This document shows positions 22,106-31,139 of a stretch of DNA of 64,000 bases, in pieces. Position 1 is the first letter of the stretch; every line of letters begins with the position of its first letter. Origin of the DNA: Symbiodinium natans (lineage: Eukaryota; Sar; Dinophyceae; Suessiales; Symbiodiniaceae); contig CAJNDS010000370.1 in assembly GCA_905221605.1 (NCBI GenBank), positions 63,623-127,622 on the forward strand, written 5' to 3'. Position numbers and translations under genes: made by a program. The notes beneath the pieces were generated by a model, which saw only the letters and a list, made by a program, of their open reading frames with translations, did not search any database and was not told the origin of the DNA.

Positions 22106-23229
22106 CGATCCTCTGATGGCTTTGCACAAGTACCAGGGAGTCTTGGATCAAGCTCCAAACGAGATCTGCTGCAGCAGACCCAAGCTCCGCACCTCCCAGG
22201 GCCATTGTCCTGCTCGAAGGCCTTTCGGCCCTGGGAATCCACGGAGAAGGGTCCAAAGCCTCAGCAGAAGACGGCTCCAGGCAAAGCAACACCCAGAGAA
22301 AACCAGAAAGGGCCATATTGACATCCAGACCAACCTGACATCTACAAGGCCCTGCAAAACTTCGTGGCCGCACGATCACACGGCCGTCAACACCACCGAG
22401 TACCGTGTCGAACTGCACGTCCCCGGACTGCATCGAACCGAAGCCCACCCTCCACCCAACCCAAAGAAATCCTTGCAACGCCTTACCCTTGAACCCGACA
22501 AACAGCACATTTTACAGCTGGATACACCAACACCCCCAACGAGAAGCGAAACAGACGACCAACAAGAACAAATTCTGAAACCTTGCGGTTCAGAGTTTAA
22601 TGATGAGGGCGCTTGAGCGGAACACTAAAACCCCAGTCTCCAAACCCTAAAGCCCTGAGCTACACCTTAAACCACCTTTGAGTGCAGGTGGAGGGGTGAG
22701 GGGTGGTGCGGTGCTGGTGCAGAGGTGGAGAGGCAGAAGGTGAGGGCTAAGCACCAACCGTACGAACTGAACCGCCATTCCCATGACGACTCGACAGTAA
22801 TCACCTGATGAGGCTTCCGCGATACCGCACATTCTCGCCGTACGGCAGGCTCACCTTCAAGTATGTGTGGCGAGTGACTTCTTCACATGGTCAACGATAC
22901 CCACGACAACAGGAGGACATGGATCGATGTGTGCTGAACCCTGGAAACTTCCAGGCACACTGTAGCACTCGTGCTGTGGGAAGGCTGAAGGTACAAGACG
23001 AAGAGACACTTCGCGGCACCGTGCATCATCCAAACTCAAGGCCTCCTCCCAGAGGCATGGAAGCGGGTCGCAGGCCCAAAATTCGGCTTCCACAAAATCG
23101 GCGATCTCGGCCCAGCGAGTCTCGCAGTTTCGGGGTTTGGGCGGCCTGGGTTCAGCAGAGCTATTGGACGTCAGGCTGCGGGAATGCCATGGGTCCTGTT
23201 TGAGTTGCTTTGCGAAGGCTTCAAAAGCA
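22106..23229. other. No supported gene
   Basis: A plus frame (22116-22616) and minus frames (22029-22508, 22857-23093) are open. The minus one has a GTGAGC donor at 22852 with a protein-like stretch before it (IDPCPPVVVGIVDHVKKS), too little to call. Confidence 0.3.
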
Positions 23230-23352
23230 CCCTAAACCCTAAACCCTAAACCCTAAACCCTAAACCCTAAACCCTAAACCCTAAACCCTAAACCCTAAAC
23301 CCTAAACCCTAAACCCTAAACCCTAAACCCTAAACCCTAAACCCTAAACCCT
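23230..23352 (-). repeat. Interstitial telomere-like tract (CCCTAAA on plus)
   Basis: Seventeen and a half exact units, 123 bp without a mismatch. Confidence 0.98.
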
Positions 23353-23656
23353 GTACAGTAAGACCTCCTAGGCTGGCAGTGAGCATGACCATTGGGAGGT
23401 CACAAGGTGTTTCGGGGATGTTCGCATAGACGTGTGCGTCTTCAGGAGGAGCACTGCCCTGCCGCCGTTATGTGGAAAACCATCCTTGCTATGACTCCCT
23501 ACGTGCCAATGTCCCAAACTGGCTGTAGGCCTGCACAATCTGGCCCATGCCTGTCACCTTTCTTACAAGAACGTTTAGTCGACATGAAGTGACATGGAAG
23601 AGAACACGTGGCAAGCAAGTTGGTGACGGGCCTTCGCTGCAACCCATGCAACTTAC

Positions 23657-23750
23657 CGGGCAACCTGCACAAGATCCTGACCCTCCTCGGCTTGACCAGG
23701 GCGACTGCCTCATCCACCGTCTTGTGCTCCAAGCCCTCTGTGCGGTCTAA
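23657..23750 (-). CDS. Unidentified exon candidate (GTAAGT donor)
   Basis: Acceptor GCGCAGGCAG and a perfect GTAAGT donor bound a 94-bp open segment: LDRTEGLEHKTVDEAVALVK, then PRRVRILCRLPG. Upstream on the same strand another open frame (23825-24103) ends in a protein-like stretch (FEEYRLAHATQDMGWGR), so a small minus-strand gene may lie at about 23.6-24.1 kb. Family not recognised. Confidence 0.32.
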
Positions 23751-24168
23751 CTGCCTGCGCAACGTGTGAACCGAGTTCCGTCCATCGCAGTCTCTGGCAC
23801 GGGATCAGGGAGCAATGAGGGTATTTATACAGCAAGGACAACTCCCTTCTTCCTTGCGCAGGTCCTTCCCCACCCCATATCTTGGGTGGCATGTGCAAGT
23901 CGATACTCTTCAAAGACCGCAATCGCTTTGCTTGTACATGAAGCAAACATCAACAAAGTAATTGTGGACCCGGTGCCCACTTGACATACGAGCAGCTGGT
24001 GGGCACAAGTCTGCGCATGAACATCTGACTGGACCCAACCAACACTGACAAGGCAAGGTCGTGGCACCAGCACGCGGGTTACACCGCCCTCCTTCGTATC
24101 CAACCTCCCAGAACCACCCCGTTTGTCCGCAACTGGGGGGTAGAAGTAGTGGTAACCCTAATTTCAAG

Positions 24169-24197
24169 CCTAAACCCTAAACCCTAAACCCCAAACC
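24169..24197 (-). repeat. Interstitial telomere-like tract (short)
   Basis: Four units, the last CCCCAAA. Confidence 0.85.
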
Positions 24198-24665
24198 GGA
24201 TCTCTTCATGGATGTCTTAAATCAAGAAGGCGTTCGTGGCCGACTTGAGCCCGAAACCTCTGCAGCCGCTGCAGGAAAAGCAGGACACGGGAGGCACAGG
24301 TGCGAACCAGGCCTCCCAAGACAAAAACAAGATAGCAAGGCGTCTGGGGACATCTGTGTCAAGAAATGATTCATGCAGAGCTGAGGTCCTGTGATTAGGG
24401 GGTACAGCTCCACATGCTAAAGACTTCCACTAAAGACTCAAGCAGCATTGAGTCGCTCTTCGAACCAGGTGTGACTGCAATGCGGCTGGCAACTGGAGCT
24501 TTCCACAGCCCCAAATTCACAGGCCTTCCGGATCACAAAGCGCTCGCTCCACTTCCTGTCAACATCCACATATCTCTTTTCGACATGCCATGCTCGACAA
24601 TGCTAGCAAAGAGCATTTACCGACCATCAGCACCCAAAACCGCAAATGTGCAAGAACCCAGGCCA

Positions 24666-24701
24666 CCCTAAACCCTAAACCCTAAACTCTAAACCCTCAA
24701 C
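24666..24701 (-). repeat. Interstitial telomere-like tract (short)
   Basis: Five units, one CTCTAAA and the last CCCTCAA. A plus-strand open frame from 24414 stops at its first TAA. Confidence 0.88.
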
Positions 24702-25117
24702 CACTCGCCCGAGTCCCGGAAGTGTCCCTTGCCTGGATGGGCGCCATGCTGCTGAAATCGGGCACAGGCGTCTCGTCCACATACTGGGCCTGGCGATCAC
24801 AGATTCGGCGTTGACAGGTGTAGGCTGCTGCAAGGAGGATGTCAGAGTCGAGCTTCACTTAGCGGATAGCCCAGATTCGGAGAGCCCTCTCTGCTCCACT
24901 CCGCAACATGCAAATCCTGTTGGAAGATCGTATGAACTGACATCTCGAGCCCCCAAAAAAACTCCTCGTCTCGGATGTTCTGGGGAGTTTCTTTGCGAGA
25001 AAGTTGGCTTCTCCGGTGGGCGTTGCGAGTTGCAAGCCCGCAAGGTGAAGAAATGCTCAATGGTGCCCTAAGCCCCGTTTCGGAGCGCCCATCAACCTGC
25101 GAGGCGGGCAAGCTTAC

Positions 25118-25201
25118 GTAGATACGGTTTGTGGGACACAGCCCCAACTGCTCAGAGAGGCTCACGACACGGGTGAAAAAGGCTCGCCGCAAAACACCCA
25201 T
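25118..25201 (-). CDS. Unidentified exon candidate (GTAAGC donor)
   Basis: Minus-strand ATG-led frame MGVLRRAFFTRVVSLSEQLG and then LCPTNRIY, ending at a GTAAGC donor. Open a little further upstream (IDPPD before the Met). It could be the first coding exon of a small gene. No family recognised. Confidence 0.27.
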
Positions 25202-25259
25202 GTCAGGCGGGTCAATTGCCGTCGTGCATCTTTGGGCATTTCAAGCACTCCCCGGTCGC

Positions 25260-25420
25260 GATGATTTCGTCCATGTTACCAGTGCACTTACCTCCATGTT
25301 ACCAGTACGTGCGAATGGTGGCCCGCACGATGATTACGTCCGACGTCCATGTTACCAGAGAGCGCCAATGGCCAGAGCATCGTCCATGCCCACACGATGA
25401 GTACATGCATGTTACTGTGC
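25260..25420. repeat. Diverged tandem repeat, unit about 68 bp
   Basis: Three head-to-tail units begin GATGATTTCGTCCATGTTAC (25260), GATGATTACGTCC (25329) and GATGAGTACATGCATGTTAC (25396). CCATGTTACCAG recurs within them. Confidence 0.65.
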
Positions 25421-26795
25421 AAAAGTTATGCATTGCGCGGTCCTGTCGATGGAAGATACACTCAGTCACTCGCATTCTCCCAAACAAAGCGCACACTTTG
25501 GGGTACGCTGAACAACCACGTTTTTGCACACTGAAACCACCAGCACATCGATATGCGCGGTGCTTTTGGCCCTTGGTCCACCTTCAAAACAAGACACTCA
25601 GCACAACACGCCGAATCACAGAAAATGTCAAGCCTGCCATGCCTTGTACAAAACAACCTCCCATTCTTCCAAGATAAATTCACGTCCAAAATCGCGCTCC
25701 GGCTGTGGCACATCTAGATGGCAAACGACCCACGGGGGTGATGTCTGAGGGCAGATCCTGCTCCCCACTTGTCCATCAAATACTTCCGCTGAAGCGCGCC
25801 TTTGACTTCTTCCCCTTCGCCATACGCTTGGAAGGGGGCGGCGACCTGAACTCCATATTATAGCATATTATAGTATTTCTTCTAGTATGTTATAGCATAC
25901 AGAGGTCTTTCAACGTCACGATGCCACAGCAACCCTTCCTCAATGCGAGGCCTCGACCTGGCTGAAGTGCGGTGAGAAGGTTCGAGAACCCCTAAACCTT
26001 CCATAGCCATAACTCCAAAGCCACAAGCCCTCAAGCCACCCTGAGCTTGACCCTGGATCCATTCTATCCATTTGCAGCCGTCGTGACGGCTGCGTGAGTC
26101 CAGACGGCGGGCTCTTCAGCTCTCTGCCCTGCGCTCTTTCGGTGCTAAGGGCTATGGCAGCTTCACATTTCTGCTACGAGCTGCTTGCTTGGATTGCTTT
26201 TTCTTGGCTCCCTCTGTCGCTGCATTCTCAGCACTTGCAATGGGACCTCACACGTCCTTACAGCAAAGATTATCTGGGGCGCACAAAGTCCAAGCCCCTC
26301 AATGCGACGCGCATAGACTCTAGATCACCGCAGATCAAGACAGCATGCCTCGAATTTTGCCGTCTTCTGTGTGCTGTTTGTGTCCTGGCTCTGAATCGGG
26401 ACTGTAACTGAAGCTATGGAACAAGTCGTGACAAACCCGTAAGTGGACCTTTCGACCCAAACCTTTATGCAGTCGAACGATGCCAAGGCATCTGCTCAGT
26501 ACCGATAGTTTGGACTCCTCAAGCCCTGCACAGGGTCCTCTCGCTTGACTTGCTCTTCATTCAGAGCCCTTGGCTGCAACTTGTGATGACACTGAGCTTT
26601 CGTTTAGGCCATCTAAAAGTTGCAATTACCGGCAGACAGATGCTTCACTCAGAGGTGAAGAAGCACCGTACAAAGTCAACAAAGCTCGACCGTCATGCGA
26701 TACGTCAACCTAGAAACTAAAGTCGGTGTTTGCATCTGTGTCCTCCAGCGTATTAAATAAAAATACTTTTTTATTGATTTATTTATTTACCCGTC
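25421..26795. other. No supported gene
   Basis: A short AT-rich patch (TATTATAGCATATTATAG) at 25856-25900 and weak open frames, such as 26094-26411 plus. Nothing recognised. Confidence 0.3.
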
Positions 26796-26798
26796 TAT

Positions 26799-26874
26799 AG
26801 GGGGCCCTATATATATATATACCCTTTAAGGGAGTCTACAAGGGCCCTCTATGTATACATAGACCCTTTAAGGG
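26799..26874. repeat. Two 34-bp direct repeats, each palindromic
   Basis: Units at 26799-26832 and 26841-26874 share the layout AGGG..CCCT, an AT-rich middle, then ACCCTTTAAGGG. Each contains its own palindromes (GGGCCC, CCCTTTAAGGG, ATGTATACAT). The surroundings are AT-rich. Confidence 0.75.
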
Positions 26875-27000
26875 TGCATGTATAATTCAGGGGGCGATTC
26901 TCTGCTCGCTTCGTCCGTGTGAACCCCGACTTCGAGGTCCGAGCATTGACTTGGCCGACTCGACTGCCTGCGGCGAGGAATCGCCGGCCTCGTTTTGACA

Positions 27001-27133
27001 TAGGGTTTAGGGTTTAGGGTTTAGGGTTTAGGGTGTAGGGTTTAGGGTTTAGGGTTTAGGGTTTAGGGTGTAGGGTTTAGGGTTTAGGGTTTAGGGTTAG
27101 GGTTTAGGGTTTAGGGTTTAGGGTTTAGGGTTT
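27001..27133 (+). repeat. Interstitial telomere-like tract with TGTAGGG units
   Basis: About 133 bp with two TGTAGGG variants about 35 bp apart and one six-base unit. Confidence 0.97.
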
Positions 27134-27456
27134 CGTTCCCGCGCATGCAAGGCCACCGCCGTATGACGTCTTCGTCTGGCTAAGCCAAATGACTAAGAGG
27201 CACAACAGAACACCTGCTTGGTTCTGATCCTGCCTTTGCGGCATCCGATACTTGGCCACTGATTCTCAGCAGCCAGTCCTGTCAGTGGAGCTTTCGCTTG
27301 GTGGAGTTCCGAAAAGCGTACTGTTGCATGCTATACCTGGCTTAGGATTGCTATGCGTTATACGACAAAGTTTTCCGGCTTGTCGCCAGTTTGTCGAAGT
27401 CATCAGCTAGTACTAGTATGAACAGTTGATTTTTTGGGGGAACGTGTTGCACCACC

Positions 27457-27458
<2 letters not shown>

Positions 27459-27527
<69 letters not shown>
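27459..27527. repeat. GAC trinucleotide repeat (23 units)
   Basis: Uninterrupted (GAC)23; in frame with the Cys-rich reading downstream, where it would encode poly-Asp. Confidence 0.95.
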
Positions 27528-27728
27528 AGCAGAAGCGCGAGGCTCCGAGGTACACTTCATTGCGCCCTTTGCTCTTGCTGTTCGTTTGATATTTGCTTCA
27601 CCTGCAAAGATGTGAACAAAGAAGTGTGCGAGTGCACGAAGTTACTTGATGAAGAGCGGGATCCGGAGAAAAAAACGACCGCGAGCTTCCAGGCATGTTT
27701 CCAGACGTTCAAGTATGCAATGCTGTAG
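27459..27728 (+). CDS. Poly-Asp and Cys-rich exon (ZZ-like half motif)
   Basis: An in-frame run of 23 GAC codons leads into SRSARLRGTLHCALCSCCSF and then DICFTCKDVNKEVCECTKLL, ending at TAG. The spacing C-x2-C-x-F-D-[IL]-C-x2-C matches the second half of ZZ-type and related dinoflagellate zinc-binding motifs (known pattern CxxCxxDxCxxC). The first Cys pair is not clear, so binding is unproven. The Asp run may be translated or lie in an intron. No start codon is certain. Confidence 0.38.
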
Positions 27729-27950
27729 GAGCTGGCCGATTTAAACCCCTGACATAGCTACATAGCTCTTCGCTGGAGCCCCCCGCATCAGAATAGACTT
27801 GCAACGAACGTCTAAAGGACAGTAGAAGACCGCAAATACTTGAATAAAAGCAGCAAGCTCCCAAAAACAGATTGTTGGTAGAGAAGCAATGCGGCTCAAC
27901 AACAAGAAGATATTGCAAATAACATAAGGGGGCCCTCTCCAAGTCTCCAG

Positions 27951-28012
27951 CCCTAAACCCTAAACCCTAAACCCTAAACCCTAAACCCTAAACCCTAAAC
28001 CCTAAACCCTAA
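27951..28012 (-). repeat. Interstitial telomere-like tract (CCCTAAA on plus)
   Basis: Nine exact units. Confidence 0.97.
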
Positions 28013-28107
28013 TCTTGCTTCATGGAACTCCGCGCCCGCCTCCAAGTCTGGACCTGGGCACCGAAACACACCTACATGTTCATTGATGCGGAAGGCCCCA
28101 CAACCTG

Positions 28108-28220
28108 AGGTAATCCCTTCCCCTAATATTGGAACACCCCTTGAGGGATTGTGGGGGTTTTGTTACAAGGGTGGGGGGGGGGAAGGGTGGGGAGGGTTTA
28201 ATACTAGGGGGATGGGATAA
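28108..28220. mobile_element. Family-2 inverted-repeat element, copy 2
   Basis: Left arm GGTAATCCCTTCCCCTAATA then TTGGAACACCCC; right arm on the minus strand TTATCCCATCCCCCTAGTAT. The core is G-rich. The left arm matches the outer arm of copy 1 at 5467-5488. Confidence 0.55.
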
Positions 28221-29264
28221 GTAGGGAAGCTAAGACAGCTACGGCGTCACGACTGCAATCAAGCGTTTGAACGGATCAAGATGCGAGTTTCAGCACCCCA
28301 CCCGTCACTTGCAATTTATGCTGCCCACAATGGAGATCCTTGAGGCCCAAACGTCTGAAGCTGTAGACCTCGGGGCGCACAAGATGCGCAACGCATGGCC
28401 AAATCGCTGCAGACGCCAGCCAGTCTCAAATGGGTATAATCCCTTCTCGTCGTCGGGCGCTTGGCGTTTGAGACATGCAGCCCAACAAGCCTGAAGGAAA
28501 GATTTGAATGGCAAATACGGCCACCAACTACAACCGACATGCTTGAGGTTTAGTCATGAAGGAAGTTGGACCAACAAAATGCTCTGGCCATGGCTGGAGC
28601 AAAGCAGACCCGGATAGACGGATAGACCAGGCATAGCGGAAGAGGCAGTCTTGTGCGCACAGAGCAGTGCGCTTGTCACTCGTGTACTAGCTGTGCTTCA
28701 AGTACAGCTTAAGCAGGCAGAGTACAGCACAGAGGGGACACCCATGAAGAGGAAAGCAGTCGGGTTCTCCACATGCAGAAGCCTTCCAGAAACCGGGCTG
28801 CGAGGAGTTGGCGTTCCGATGTGCTTTCGGCAAGAGCTAGGAATGCCTGTCAGCTCAACGGGAACATACGGGTACCGGGAGTGCCTGAAATCTGACAGGG
28901 GCCTTCGGCAGTGCGGGTCGAGGGCCAGCAGACGTCGCACTTAAGCTGAAACTTCGAAAACAAGGCCCACATCCCAAAGGGGAGGGGGAGGGGGAAGAGG
29001 GGGGCGGGAGTGCTTCCCTGAGCAGCTTAGGATGCCAATGAAGTCAGACTTGCACCATCATACTTTGAACTTTCAGCACCAGTCAAGCCTCAGATCCGAC
29101 CTGCAGTGTAACAGTCAGACTGAGATTTACACAGTCAAGCTGCGAGCCAACAGGCATGGAGAGTCAGGCAGCCATCAGACCCCCTAGTACTTGCTGGTCG
29201 GACCTTCTCTTGCGATTGTCAACCACCCGAACATCTGCAAACCCTGACCGACCCACAGTCTCGA
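28221..29264. other. No supported gene
   Basis: Open frames on both strands around 28651-28944 look equally plausible. A G-rich patch lies at 28979-29012. Confidence 0.3.
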
Positions 29265-29310
29265 CCCCAAAACCCTCAACACCGAACCCTAAACCCTCAA
29301 CCCTAAACCT
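29265..29310 (-). repeat. Degenerate telomere-like tract
   Basis: Six or so decayed units (CCCTCAA, CCGAACC, CCCTAAA), clearly older than the clean tracts. Confidence 0.6.
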
Positions 29311-29484
29311 CGCACCAGGGGAGCCATACAAAAAAGGCAGAAGCTGTGTTCAGGTAGACAAAAGATGGACAAAAAGCCTCTGAGGGACGGGCGGGGATGC
29401 GCGGGCGCAGAGGCCCGATGTGACGGACGAACCTGGCAAGGTCTTGACCCTTGGGACGACGAGGGCTGAGGGATGAAGACTGGT

Positions 29485-29564
29485 GTTTAGGGTTTAGGGT
29501 TTAGGGTTTAGGGTTTAGGGTTTAGGGTTTAGGGTGTAGGGTTTAGGGCTTAGGGTTTAGGGTT
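29485..29564 (+). repeat. Interstitial telomere-like tract (TTTAGGG on plus)
   Basis: About 80 bp with one TGTAGGG and one CTTAGGG. Confidence 0.95.
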
Positions 29565-30014
29565 GTGTATCAAAGAAATGTATCAAAGAAGTGCCCTGCT
29601 CTGAAACCTTGCTCGTGAGGTTCTACAAGTACCAAGTGAAACCAAGACATGATTGCCGATGTACTCGTGCACATACCTGAAGACCCCATGGGGCTGAGGG
29701 ATTTCAGGCTTTGGGATTTGGATGGTCTAGGGGTGCAGAAAAACCGACCCGGTCTTGAATTTGCCAGGGGAACGCCCGACGGTTGGTGTCCAGATCAATC
29801 TGGAAATTCGTGGATGGAAAGCTGGGAGAGCTGATGACCTGGGTTTCGGGGATGCATTCGGTCAGATGTTGCAATGTTCAATGCGCTTCAAGGTTTGGAC
29901 AGCTTCCCGAGAGCGGCTTGAGAGATCCGGAGCCTTGTGCCTGCTAGCTTTCGGGGGCTCCAGACATGCGTGGAAGACAAGTAGCAGTTTCCAGGATCTG
30001 GCAGAAATCATGTA

Positions 30015-30112
30015 AGTATATATATATATATACTTATATATATATATATATATACAGATATATATATATATATATATATAGATTATTCTCTTTATATATA
30101 TATATACATATG
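30015..30112. repeat. AT microsatellite
   Basis: Four TA runs separated by CT, CAG and GATTATTCTCTT interruptions. It lies between a GTAAGT donor (30012) and an exon candidate, so probably in an intron. Confidence 0.92.
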
Positions 30113-30116
30113 CATA

Positions 30117-30316
30117 GGGAACGTCCGAACCTCAGGCCCCTCGACTCTCGAGGCCCCAACTCCCAGGAGGAAGTCGTAGATGGGACGCAGGGTGCAGCGC
30201 CGGAAATTGAAATCCTGAGCGACAAGCAGTCGTCCCTTGCGACAGCTGCCATGGGCATTTCTGGTTGGGATGCGGAGAGTTGTAAAAACATCATACCTCG
30301 CGTTTTTTCTGCGTGA
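30117..30316 (+). CDS. Unidentified terminal exon candidate
   Basis: Directly after the AT repeat and an AG acceptor (TATGCATAG), the plus frame reads PNLRPLDSRGPNSQEEVVDG, then TQGAAPEIEILSDKQSSLAT and GISGWDAESCKNIIPRVFSA before TGA. Third positions are G/C-rich. The AT tract upstream would then be intronic. A GTAAGT donor lies at 30012 on the other side of the AT tract, as expected for one intron. Confidence 0.36.
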
Positions 30317-30923
30317 TTTTCCGGGAGCCAGGTGAAGCTGTGGATGTGCATCCTCAACTCTCTCGGAACCTGGCTGGAGTGCTCTATCTTCATGGTACTA
30401 CAATGCTAGTACTGGGGGCACCTGGCTTTTCCTTCAACGCAATGTGACTAAGTCAGGTGGTGGGCGAACGCTGTCTCGAAGTACTTCGTTGTCATGCAAG
30501 CCCTAGGAGCAATCTGAAGGACGTTTGCGGATTGCCTTTCCGACACTCTGTCAAGCGCTCCAAAGGGGCTTTGCGTACTTTTAAAGGGGTGATTGTGAAC
30601 AACTCACAAGTATCATGTTAAGATTTCTCGACTAAGACATTTGCTCGGTATGAGGAGAGCATCTGCGCATTGCGCACGCACATTCAGGCGCTAGCGGCAC
30701 AAAAAGGCTGAGAAAAACGCGCTGCCATAAACATATGGTCTCTATGCCCGTGCCACAACTGTAAGGCGACGTGCTGCCGAGCGGCATTGTGCCCACAGTC
30801 ACAGGAGTGAAAGTGGCTAAGCTCCTGAAAAGGCAGTGAGAGGCTGCGAAGGGGCCTGGGGCAGTCCTCCTGAAGCGTGTGCGCTCCAACATAGCTCAAC
30901 AAAAGAGCGGAGCATAACCTAAC
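30317..30923. other. No supported gene
   Basis: A minus frame at 30632-30892 is open without motifs. This could hold 3' flanking sequence of the hydrolase gene. Confidence 0.3.
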
Positions 30924-31034
30924 TTTGGGTTCAGGGTTTAGGGTGTGGGGTTTAGGGTTTAGGGTTCAGGGTTTAGGGTGTGGGATTTAGGGTTTAGGAT
31001 TTAGGGTTTAGGGTTTAGGGTGCGGGGTTTGGGG
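30924..31034 (+). repeat. Telomere-like tract just after the hydrolase stop
   Basis: About 110 bp of TTTAGGG with TGTGGGG, TTCAGGG and TTTAGGA variants. It begins 15 bp past the presumed TGA on the gene's own strand. Confidence 0.93.
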
Positions 31035-31049
31035 GACTTCCTCCAGGCT

Positions 31050-31139
31050 TCACAGACTGTGTCTTTCTTGGGAGAGCCCCCTTGAAAACCCTCCGATGAA
31101 TCCATCCCTCTCTACAGACCCCCCATGCCCTGGGACTCC
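31050..31139 (-). CDS. Hydrolase last exon with probable catalytic His
   Basis: Acceptor TTTGTTCAG, phase 0, reading GVPGHGGSVERDGF and then a short tail to TGA (31050-31052). A Gly-rich GxxxHG close to the C terminus is where the catalytic His of this fold sits. A telomere-like tract starts about 15 bp after the stop, so it lies in the 3' untranslated region if this is the end. Confidence 0.6.
   Translation of the reverse strand, partial: GVPGHGGSVERDGFIGGFSRGLSQERHSL

Noticed and set aside
21708-22116. Thr-rich and Val/Gly-rich open frames
   Set aside because: They are by-products of the CCA/CTA microsatellite block.
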